The notes under the pieces: generated by a model
Seen by the model: the letters and a program-made list of their open reading frames with translations, nothing else
The model's database searches: none
Told to the model about the DNA's origin: nothing
Shown here: one piece after another, positions 48,092 through 58,530 of the stretch
Layout of the letters: every line of letters starts with the position of its first letter
Position numbering within the stretch: the stretch's first letter is position 1
From: Himantopus leucocephalus
Lineage: Eukaryota > Chordata > Aves > Charadriiformes > Recurvirostridae
NCBI GenBank assembly: GCA_003993805.1
Contig: RSEF01000006.1
Coordinates: forward strand, 27,313,402 to 27,377,401
Direction: 5' to 3'
DNA: 64,000 nucleotides
Position numbers and translations under genes: made by a program

Positions 48092-51000
48092 GTATGTTCA
48101 TCACTGATGTGGTACCAGGTGCCGTCTATCTCCACCATTTGCTCTTCTCCACTGACAGAAGAAGATTAGTTCCTGCTGTAGCAGCAAGGACTGTACTGTG
48201 AAGGACATAAATTAGCATTTCATCATGCTTACCTGCCATACCTTACCTCATAAAACCTCCATTTCTTTACAATGTTTCCCTTTATTTTAGTGGCACTCTT
48301 CCCTTCAGCAGATACAGGTTTATACCATCACAATATTGCATCTTATTCCCTGAAGCATTTATAGAGTGTGTGTCACAGGTTTAATGGATAGGGAACATAA
48401 TTATTCTTATCATATTAAATCTTTAACTGACGGCACTTGGCCAGTTTTATTTTTTACTTTTTTTTAAAAAAACAAATTGAAATACAGAAAATATTTTAAA
48501 GCCCACCACAACCCGACAGGCCAGAATTCTCCTGTCAGCTACATCTCAAAATATCAAACTTTACTGACATTTTGCTTGGATTTCTTGCTGAGTGAGAAAT
48601 GCCTGGGAGCAAACTGAAATGATCTTCTAGCAGAAAGGGCTAGTTCTCTGCTGGGGTTTGTACTTTTTAGGGTGTTAATCTAATATACCGTATAATCTAA
48701 CAATTTGTTTCCATGTGAATGTAGAATTTACTTGGACAGTGGGAGATGAAGATTGTTAATATATTTTGTACAAATATGGGATCAAACTAACTGACACTGT
48801 GTAATTTCCTTGACTGAGAGAGAATATATTGCACTGAGGTAGATTTTGTTGTTATTGTTTTTTCCAAAAACTATTTCTTAAATTCCAAGTTTAGGCTGGT
48901 TGAATTGGTGACAGTGAGTGATACAGAGCAAACCCTTTAAGTTAATAAAAGTAAAGAAAAAAATAATAAAACCTGAAAAATCAAAACAATTTAGTCAGAC
49001 ATTTTCAAACAAATAAATACATTTTCAAAAAAATGCAGATGATGGGCTATGTTGAAAATTGCCAGGAACATAATTCAAAGGAGAGGTAAGAAATGGGTTA
49101 AAGATACGCCCCTGCAAAACAGAGGACAAAAACCTATTTCTTTAACGGTGATTATAGGTGTCATTTGACTGACATTTTTCATGTTCTTTTTCTCTCACTG
49201 CATAACATTAAAATAATAATAATTTGGGATCAAATCCAAAGATATAGGGGATTTTTTTGGCATCTGATAGTTAAAATCAATTGTTTGCTGAGTTTCCTGG
49301 GGAGATCAATGGATGCTGCAAGCCCTACAGTGTGGCTGTGATCATGACATATTCCTTAACAAATGAAGTTAATAACTATGCACTGATATATGGAGATTTT
49401 CCCAAAGCAGGCAGCCCCATACTGTTTCCTATTTTCTGTATGTGTTGCCTGCATGATTGAGTATTGCATTAGTCCTGAGATTTGCAGGGATGTCTTCAAG
49501 TATATATGATAAATACCGCAGATAATGTATGGCCATGGGCAATACTTTACTACCTGAAGGATATCTACCAGCTAGTGAAGGGCCTGGTAAGTTGAAGGCA
49601 AACCCAGAGGAAAATTTCAAAATAATTTAAGAGCATTACATGCATTCATCCGTGTACTCTGAAGACATTTATTTTCCCCTCATGCCTGCTGATATAGTTC
49701 AGGGACACAGTTCATTCTGGCTAACTAGGTGAACCCATCTCAAAAGAGGTGGATATTGTTTATGAGTAGAAACTCCCTACACACCAGCCTTCACCTCTGA
49801 AAAACCCATTGGCAGCTTCCAGAAGGAAGATGTGCCTGGAATGTGGCAGTACTAAGGAGGAACGGGAACAGGGAAGGACATGTATCTTCTGATTGCAAAC
49901 ACAGATGTGAAATAAGAAGAGGAAGAAGAAGAGTCCAGATCCAACCTGTCACTGATGTCAAATGCAAATGGAGCTGATGGATTTCTCAGCTTTGTTTTTT
50001 ATCAGGTATACAGAAACCTCTGACCTTCCCTGTTTCCCTGGTTGCAGTGACCAGTGATGTGGTGGATCACATTACACAAAGCAAGCAGCTTTAATTCTGG
50101 TGGGATGGCTCAGTGCATCAAGGTGTATTAATACTAACGAGTTTGAAAGGAAGGGAAAGAAGACGAGAGAAAAAGAGGTCTCCTTACCCTACTTCTTCCC
50201 AGCCCAACATGATTTCCTTTCATGGCTCTTTCATCTCAGTGTCCCCATTTGTCTGTCTACAGATGAACCTGGGTCTCTAACAAACAGTATCCCAGGAGGG
50301 AGTCGACGGCTTAATATTTTTTTTAATTTCCCATGGTCCTGGTTGCCTCACCAGTTGACAGCTAATGGACCGAAAAGACTATTTCAGTTTTCCCATCTCA
50401 GAAACTTAAGCATCTGAAACGTAAGCATCTGGGATTTTTCATAGTTGATTTTTGGGGGATTTTTAATAATCAAACAGAACAATCCTTTTCACTTTCTCTT
50501 TTTACTTAGTTAAAACTTTCAGACTGGGATTAATTTCTTCTCTTATCTGATTGAGAAACATCTCTTCTAGCTCTCCTCTAAATGATCTTCAAAGGGTGTG
50601 TAAACTCCATATGTAACAGTCAGTCACAATAAGGCAAGGTATTTAACAGAAAATTATGGAAAAGCAGTATCTTCACATGGAGTTAGGTATGTGGAGTATG
50701 GTCATTCACAACAGCTAGTGAAAGGTTCTGGCTAGCCTGCTCAACTAATATGCCTACCACCTACTGCATAAATTATTTGGGACTAATTTCTCCCTTTTAT
50801 CCAATAAGATGGTCAAGATGTTTTCATCACATCTATTACCAATGATTTTCTATTTTCAGATTTTAGAATTTCATTTGCAAATAACCTTTTTTCACTGCTT
50901 GAACAGTTCTGCGGTCAGGTGGCAGTAGCTGGAACAAGAGTATAACACATCCGATGAACTCATCGTTATTTCTAGCTGGTAAGCCTCTCTGGCTCGTCTC

Positions 51001-52189
51001 GTACATTCATTGAAGAACCACTTACCTAAAGAAAGCAAAAAGTAAGTGTCTTAAAGTTTTACTGGACTTCTTCCCAGAAAATATCCTCATAATTAGGCTT
51101 CTAAGTGAGCTTTGTTCCCTCTGAACAGGCTGTTGAGGGGAGGACTAGGTTTCCCCCTGAGACAAGACGACTATACCACTGTGGTGGCTTACACTTTAGC
51201 TGGTACACTGTAGAGGAGTGTGTCAGAGCTAAAAGCATAAACTACTGCTGCTTGAGTTCAAGAGAAGCTTCTTGCAGCTGCCCTCAAGCTTGGGAAGAGT
51301 GTTCTGTTCCTCTTCCTTTCTATGACCATGGTACATGGCGGGCATAGTGGTCCTCTAGAATTTACTCTCCTCTTCCACAGCTAACCACACACCCACACCG
51401 ATCCACTCAATCCTTGTAAAGAAAGAAAAGACCAGCTTAATATAACTGCTGGAGGTGTCTGAAGAAACTCATGTGCCTAAATTATTGATAGGGGATTGCA
51501 GACCTTTATGTAAAATAGACACACATACATTTTTAAGTTTTATTCCAGCTGTTAAATATTAATGATTTTTTTTTTTTATTAAAAAGGCTTTTTATCAATT
51601 TAGTTCTTGTTACAGAATCCTGAAGGCAGCAAAAAGGAGTACGAAACTGTTAGGATTTTCCGGGTGATCAGTGATGTTGTACACAAGAGACAATAGTCCC
51701 AGTCCCAAATCTTAGCCCTTGGAATAAGGGAAGAGGCCAAAACTCTTCCTTTCCAGCCATGGCACGGTGCAGAAAACCAAACAAAGAGGGCATGGAGTCC
51801 TTTACAGAGTGTCCTAAGTGACCTGCATACATAGATTAAAAATAAGGCAAGCTACAAACAGTGGACATTTCTGGAGGGGATGGAGGGTTTACTTCTTGCT
51901 GTCCATTTCAGTGCTTTGCCACTAAGGTATAGATTTGGGCTGGCTCCATTCAGAGCTGATGGGATTCTTGCCAGTCTAGCAATTGTCAGGAATCTGTAGC
52001 TCCAAACAACTTCAGGCTGACATTAATCTTTTTGAACGGTCTGCTAAAGTTTGTAGCAATGGCTCCAGAGTATTCTAGCCAAGAGTTGGTTTTTTTTCTA
52101 ATGCAATTAACACTGCCATCCATTTGTCCCTGGACTGTTTTTCTGCATTGTACTGTCCGGCCATGCTGGTGTTTTTACTGCAGTGTCTA
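48092..52189. other. Noncoding DNA, no gene seen
   Basis: AT-rich for the most part. An octamer match ATGCAAAT lies at 49962-49969. The direct repeat TAAGCATCTG occurs twice near 50405-50430. Open frames at 50100-50417 and 51105-51347 lack splice pairs and known motifs. No named repeat is seen. Confidence 0.6.
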
Positions 52190-52450
52190 GTTAATTAGCA
52201 CTTGGTCTGTCTTCCTGATACTTTGATTCCAGCCTCATTACATTATGCAAATCTGTATCTTGCTGAATCTGCCGCGTTTTAGGCCACATGCTGAAATAAT
52301 CAAAACCCCTCTGCATCCCATTGTTGTTGTCCTCTCTATTTCTGGCGGTTATTAATTCCTGTTCATGTGCGCGTGTATGTGCATGTGTGCTTCCTAATTT
52401 AGAAGCGATTGAAATCTTAATTTCAATTCAAACATAAACAGTAACACTGC
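52190..52450. promoter_or_regulatory. Candidate conserved noncoding element with POU octamer
   Basis: This unique, complex stretch contains TTAATTAGCA (homeodomain-type) near its start, an exact ATTATGCAAAT octamer match (octamer at 52245-52252), GGCGGTTATTAATTCC, and a 27-base alternating tract at 52364-52390. It ends with the TTAATTTCAATTC words. No coding frame crosses it. Such a mixture is common in developmental enhancers of vertebrates, but conservation cannot be seen from one genome, so this is an inference. Confidence 0.25.
52364..52390. repeat. 27-base perfect pyrimidine-purine alternation
   Basis: Every step from 52364 to 52390 alternates pyrimidine and purine, mostly TG and CG steps, including a GCGCGTG core. 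Such tracts favour left-handed Z-DNA under negative supercoiling. It is not a clean microsatellite because the dinucleotide varies. Confidence 0.85.
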
Positions 52451-52523
52451 CATTCTAAGTAGATGGCATGAAATGGCCAGGTTTCATTTCCTAAGCGGTT
52501 CTGCCTGAACCTCACATTTTGCA

Positions 52524-52543
52524 ATATATATATATATATATAT
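52524..52543. repeat. (AT)10 microsatellite
   Basis: Ten uninterrupted AT units. It is likely to vary in length between individuals. Confidence 0.92.
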
Positions 52544-54895
52544 TTATCTGTCTAGTACTGAGTACCATCTCCCCTTATTCATTGGTGCCAATTTTTTTCT
52601 CCCAGACAGAAATATATAAAATGGACTGTGGGCCTAATCTTGTGAACACAAGTAAAAAAACCCATTATTTCAGCATCTAAGAATTAAATATTAAACCGAA
52701 TAATAAACCTGAAGCTTGGAGCTTGAAATTTAAGCTTAAATAAACAAGTCGGGGAAAGCAGGCATATGCTTTCACTCCATCACCTGCATATAGTAAGAAT
52801 AAGACATAATAAATAATAAAATTATTTACAGTAAGATCTCCAGTGTGCTGGGAATGTTCAAAATACCTGAGAAAATGAATTCCTCATTCAAGGATTTTTT
52901 CAGTCAAAAATGTTTAAAGACAGGCTGCTGCATACATACCCCGTGAAAGACTAAAATCTTGGGGAGGGCTTCATAACTGGAATTGTTTTTTTTCATTAAA
53001 AGGTTGAAACCAGGTTCTTGACAGTCTAGTGAACTGCAGAAATCCAATATTCAGCTGATTTCTGGTTGTCAACCAAATGCCATAATGGGATTGGTGAGGT
53101 TAAGATCTGCAGGATAACCGGGATTGCAGGCAAACATGCATTTCATAGTGCCACATTATTTTGCTTTATTAGTAAAGATGACTGCACCTAGAAACGTCGA
53201 ATAGTGAAAACAGAAGACTTTGAAACATGTCTAATGCAGAAAATCATCTGTCCATCAGAAGTACCTCCTGTGAGTTAGACTTGTTTTCCTGGCCACTAAC
53301 AGGAGATCTTTTAACTAGCTATTTACTAACGTATTCCCTCCTTTTACCCTTCCACCTCTTGGGAGGCCCTTACAGAGGAGCAGATGCTGGGTGAGAGGGT
53401 CCTATCATCTCTTCCCCAGGCCTAAAAGGGTGGTGTTGGAAGCCCTTTCCAGGTAGGAAAATAGGCAATATGTGATTCTGTTGCACATAGTCAGGAACGA
53501 TGTTTCCCATCAGTGATGTCATTTTGTTTTTCATAGGTGAACAAGGACCACAGGGGCTTTTGTCTTCTTTACTGCGCCTTTTATCCAACAAACACTGTAA
53601 TTCTCATACTCTTTGGACCCTGGCAATATCAAAGTAGTATTTCTTTCCTTCTTCTTCTTTCGAGTTGCTACAAGAGAAGCAACATTTTGAAGGCAAAGAT
53701 GAAACAAATTTCATTTCCTTATTTGTCTTACCAGAGCCTCTCTGAACAGGATAGATCAAGCTGCTAATTATGAGTCAGCTTACGCTCAGAGATTAAAGAG
53801 AAATTGTTACTGTGAGAGGAGATTTTTCATGCATCTCCCCTTTCCAGAAAAGCTGGAAGACACACCTAAGTGACTAAAATGGAGTGAAATGACACCAAAC
53901 ATGCTACGTGTTAGAGATTTGCAGTGATCTGTGATAATGAAAGCAACAAGATCAGTGGCAACCAGACAAGAATGATGATTTGCTAATTCTCTGAACTGGT
54001 ATGACAGTATTTCCAACTCTCCCGCAGACACTTCAGACATTTGAATGCAAAATGTATCTATGCTATCTCAGGGTGGGAGATCAGAAATTTGATCCAAACG
54101 AGCCCATAAGGTCACCCTGAGTTGGTCATGAGTAAAATAGGGTGAGATTTGATGGAAAGAGGCTGTAACAAGTTCTTTGAGAAGTTCAGCTTCTATGTCA
54201 TGTAGCTGTCTAGGAAAGCCTAAAAGTTTAAAAATAATTAAGAAAGATAAGAATCTTATTTATTGTCTCCACCATAGGTCTACCATAGCTGGAGTATAAT
54301 GAAAGTTTCAGAGATAACATAAATAGAGCATTTTCTTAATAGTCTGTTGGCAGGTGGCTGGTTAACATTTTTCAATGAGGACAGTGCTTGCTTTTCTTTT
54401 GCATTCAGTCTTTCATACAGAGGAAAGCATTTGTAAGCCTTCTACATCCTTCTGACTGATATAAGGAGGAATCCACATTCAGACGTCTCGGTACCTCAGT
54501 TGGCAAAAGGGACAAATGTGTCACTCCTTAGTGGTCAACCTTTAACCGCTGTTTTTGGGGGCATATTTCAGACCTGTGCTAATTACTTGCAAAATCACCC
54601 AGATCAATATTTTTTTGAACTATCACCTTTCTTATTTCAAGGAGAAGAACAAGCATCCAGAACACCAGGTCTCTCCTCTCTATTATCCCATAAAGCACTG
54701 TTGACTTTTCTGATGCATTAGGAATATGAGTTAAAACTTGTAAAGCATTTGAGATCTCAGGTATCATTTGCATCTGTCCTGAGAAGCTGCTGAGAGTTGC
54801 GAGGCTGAATTGAATAGCCATGACTCCCTTAGAGGCATCTCTCAAGGGTAAGAATTAGAATCCACTTTCAAGCATTGTCACCCTGTTTTTTTCAG
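52544..54895. other. Noncoding DNA, no gene seen
   Basis: At 53544 a TTTTTCATAG acceptor shape is followed by three Gly-X-Y-like codon triplets (GEQGPQG), but no donor follows, so this is not a usable collagen exon. Frames at 53370-53591 (-), 53537-53767 (+) and 54500-54845 are short or overlap on both strands. Confidence 0.55.
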
Positions 54896-55110
54896 TGATC
54901 CTCTGCAGCTCTGAACTTGAAAGAGATGTAATTACTGACAGTACAACTGACAGTATGCATTTGCTGCCATGGTCTGGGCAAGACTCCTGTTGCAATGAGG
55001 AGTTTTTCATCAGGGGAGATGATACAGCTGAGGGGAAAAGGGAAGAGACAAATGAACTCTTGGCCAACTCGCTTGTTGAGTTAAACTGTGATTCTGACAG
55101 AAGCAGTTAA
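54896..55110 (+). CDS. Candidate terminal coding exon, unknown gene
   Basis: A strong acceptor (CACCCTGTTTTTTTCAG, AG at 54894-54895) opens a frame of about 70 residues that ends in TAA at 55108-55110. It enters with two bases of a split codon. The peptide begins ILCSSELERDVITDSTTDSM and includes LLPWSGQDSCCNEEFF. After a run of glutamate- and aspartate-rich residues it ends ANSLVELNCDSDRSS. The acidic, serine- and cysteine-bearing tail would suit a cytoplasmic C-terminus of a receptor-like protein, but I recognise no family. An AATAAA signal lies 170 bases downstream (55281-55286). The opposite strand is also open for 70 codons, which weakens the case. Confidence 0.3.
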
Positions 55111-55300
55111 TTAGGAAATCATTTATGCACTGATTATCAGCATTGCCTGTCTAAAAACTCAACACAGCACTTGTATTGGAGCAAGCAGAGTGTAACTTTA
55201 TAGTATACTTGTGTTGTCAATTACCTGCCTAATAGGCTTATAATTGAAACCACTATTATCGTGTAGTTTCCATAATCAGCAATAAACACTGTAAAATAAT
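55111..55300 (+). other. Possible 3' UTR with poly(A) signal AATAAA
   Basis: If 54896-55110 is a terminal exon, this is its 3' UTR. A canonical AATAAA lies at 55281-55286. I see no clear GT-rich downstream element, and AATAAA is frequent by chance in AT-rich DNA. Confidence 0.2.
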
Positions 55301-58299
55301 GCATGAAGCCCCTCCAAGTCTATGGAGAGCATGTATAAATCATGTAATCAACAACAGCTTACTTTGTGAATCCCAAAAATTGATTAAAAATAATGACACT
55401 TCCCCAAGGAACTCTTCAAAGAAGCATCTCTAAAATTCAGGAACTTTTGGATGAGAATCTGGATCTTGAAATAATGGCTTTGAGCCAGAAGTTTTAAAGC
55501 CTAATCCCAAGCCTATGAATTCAATGGACAGTTTGCCTTGACTACACAGAAGTTTGGACCAGGCCTTTAAAAGACAAAGCATGCCCAGGTCTTGTGCAGC
55601 ACTTCACACACTGGACTTCACTGGCAAAAAAGAAAAAGAAGTCTGAAGCCAGCTTCACTGGCTGCCTTACCAGTGGCAATGCACTGTTCATCGTTTTGGT
55701 TTCATCTGCTCTATAACTTTTCCTCTCAAACTGCTTGGAATAGGCAGAAAAGAAGACTCAGGTGGCTGGTATTTCTCTCACTCCATCTATTTCTAGTGAA
55801 GCAATGGAGGTCAGGATAACCTGAGAAGTTCAAGGAATCACATTATCTTTGCATCCTTCCCACAGCATAACTGAGTTGAGAAAGCAATCACAGGCCAGGT
55901 AAAATAAGAAAGCGATCAGGATGTAGAGAGATTTAGGCATCTTGCTGACTGGTGGACTACAGTTTTAACAATAATCCTCACAAATTTGGCTACTGACCAT
56001 AATTAACACATCAGGTTCCTTGAGGGGAATAGTATTGCACATGCTTCAGGCTTCTTGTGATTAACAATTGAAATGAACTGCAGCTTTTCCTCCTAGCAAA
56101 CCCTATTTCTGCCTGTGAAGGTAAGAATTATCTCCACTTGTGAATCAATTGACGAATAAAGCACTTATTCAACTTATTGCTAATGTCACTTAGAGCATAT
56201 ATAGATAATACCTTCTGGGAGCAGAGAAAAAGGAAATGCACTTATCCCCCAGACAGAAATATTGACAAGAAATCCTGACCTTTCTTGGTTTGTGTAAGTC
56301 ATTTAACTAGCTGCTTCTTGCACCATATAGCAGCTGAGTTAGCTGCAAGAGAAACTTGAGCCATTTTTCTCATGAAAACCCCAATGAGTTAGCGACTAAC
56401 CACTTGAAAGTAATCCTGATGAAACAGCGTGACTTCTTTCACTTTCTTCACTCTAGTTTAATACCTTCATTTAAGTGGAGATTTGACTTTATAGAATATT
56501 CAGTCTTTCTCAAAAATACAAGACTTCCACCCCCCAAATCTTTATGATTAAACAGAATTCCTTATTCTGCCTTGGTCTAATTTGTATAATAAATTAGATA
56601 TTTCACTGTAGATTCCCAAATGATAGTTGAGCCAGTTAGCAAGTTCTACGTCTTACTGCACAACTAATTCTTATCTTCAAATAACTCCTGGGTATATATA
56701 TTAGATTTTGATTTTTTTCCGTTTCTCCTGATAAAATGTCCTACATACATCTCCTCCCTATAAAATGACAATAGTTTTATTTCCTTTCTGTTGCACTTAA
56801 GTCAGTATCCCTTGCTGTCACCACACACCTCTTTTGAGGACATTCAGCTGAATGCCGGCTATTTTCAAGTCAGTTAGTTAGATCTGATTAAATCCTCAAT
56901 GCTAGTTTCTTCTGTGGGCCTGAAGATCACAGAGCCACTCTCAGACCTCTCAGATGGGCTCTCCCTGGAGATGTGGTCATGAGGTTGCAGCCTTTGGCCT
57001 CCAGAGCCTACCTTCCACCGCACCACACTTCTCTAGCTTCACCAGGTGTCCACTGGCTTCTCAAGTATACGCCTTCAGGGACGCAATGCACAGCAAAGCA
57101 AGTTTAGGCAGAGAACAAAGTCTAAACAGAGCTAAAAAAATGCAGTATTGAAAACACTGAAGACTCGAAGCATCTTTAAAGAAGCCAAGTGCTGGTAAGT
57201 GCCTGATCATAAACTTCTTCACACCTCCTTGGGAGGATGGGGTTTACTGTCTGCACGGCAGCTGTCCTCGTATGAAGTGTGTTCCCTACACCAGAAGTAC
57301 TCAGCTCTTAAAAAACAAACTCTTTCCATATCGTATAATCAACTTGGAAAGTTCAGTCCCTATAGCTGCTCTCAACTCACTGCTCCTTACGGCCATCTTC
57401 AAAAAAGTTGCTTTTCCTCAGATGTGTCCCAGAAACCAGCAGACAAACTCCCTGGGCTAGGGCAGTCACCTGTTGTTTTTCTGGTGAAGTGTGATGTGTC
57501 TTTTTTGGGGCAGGTTGCTTGCAGAAGTACAACGTACAGCTTGGGCAGGAGCAGTGCAGACATTCTCAAAGCATCGTGAAAAGCAAATACTCTGTGTAAT
57601 CCTGATACAAACATATCACACGCTGACACAGGATGTTTGCTTAAATTCTTGGTATTTCAGGGCTTTCCACAGAAAATATTTGCAAGACTAAAGAATATCT
57701 GGACCCTGATCTTGGCTGGGTCTTGCACGGTTGGTTTAATTCCGTTATTAATCTTGTTTGCTGTAGGCCTTTCCTTGAGTATCTTGTGCCAAATTCTGAT
57801 GTGAAAGTAGGAAACGGAAATAACAGCCCTTTTACCTAACCCATTTGTGGCATTTGCTTCTCCCAGCTGTGACAGGCAAATGAGCAGACTGAACTGTCCC
57901 CAGAGGTCCAGCCCATGCAGCTGGGCAGAGATTACTCACCTCTGGCAGATGGTCTGGAGCTCTGCTGTTCTGAGGGTAAATATTCTGCCCGTAGTCAAGG
58001 CGTAATTTGCTTTTGTGGCTTGGTTGTCAGAAAATTTAGTTCCAGAAAGGTTTATCCTAAGGGAACAGCTGAAAGAAAAGGTAGGATGTAGATGCAGACT
58101 GGCGCCACTCTGACCATCCTTAGAAGAGAGCTTCACGTCCAGGTCCCCATGGCAGTGCGTGCTTTTCTCCCAGCTATGCTGCTTTCTGTCCTGCGCCGCC
58201 CAGAGGAGCACAGCTGTCTTATTTAGCTCATTTAAACTTTCCCCAGTAAATCAACTGCTACAGCACTTCTCTCTGAATGTTCATTTGTCGATATCTCTC
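55301..58299. other. Noncoding DNA, no gene seen
   Basis: The longest frame is 126 codons at 57199-57579 on +, overlapped by other + and - frames and without splice pairs or a known motif. I see no named repeat until the CR1 fragment. Confidence 0.6.
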
Positions 58300-58530
58300 T
58301 GGTGCCCTGGACTGAAAACAATATTCCAGGTGCAGTCACATCCAAGCTGTACAGAGGAAAATTATTGGGTTGTTGGGTTTTTTTCTTCATAATGTAATGC
58401 CTCTCTGACTGTAGTCTAAGATTGCATTGCCCTTCTTTTTGCTGCTGTATCACATTGCAAATTCATCTATGATTTCTCTATTGCTAGCCCTCAATCTCTT
58501 TCAACAGTACAGCTTCATTCCATTGAATGT
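58300..58530 (-). repeat. CR1 LINE fragment, internal 3' portion (sense -)
   Basis: The + strand shows the antisense of a CR1 segment upstream of the 3' end. GGACTGAAAACAATATTCCAGGTG matches the CR1 words near GGACACAGTACTCCAGGTG. Then ATTGCCCTTCTTTTTGCTG and CACATTGC match the words near GGCCTTCTTGGCC and CACATTGC. AGCCCTCAATCTCTTTC and AACAGTACAGCT match those near ACCCCCAGGTCCTTCTC and ACAGAGCTGCT. The order is right along about 230 bp. The copy is old and both ends are lost. This is the clearest repeat in the window. Confidence 0.8.

Noticed and set aside
40664..49969. Several exact octamer (ATGCAAAT) matches
   Set aside because: About two exact matches are expected by chance in 64 kb on both strands, and reverse-strand matches also occur (near 19304, 46493 and 54766). 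This is not enriched enough to be a finding by itself.
53544..53565. Acceptor followed by collagen-like Gly-X-Y triplets (GEQGPQG)
   Set aside because: Only about three triplets, no donor, and the frame then loses the Gly pattern. Chance is likely.
57199..57579. 126-codon frame on +
   Set aside because: Overlapped by other frames on both strands, with no motif and no splice sites.
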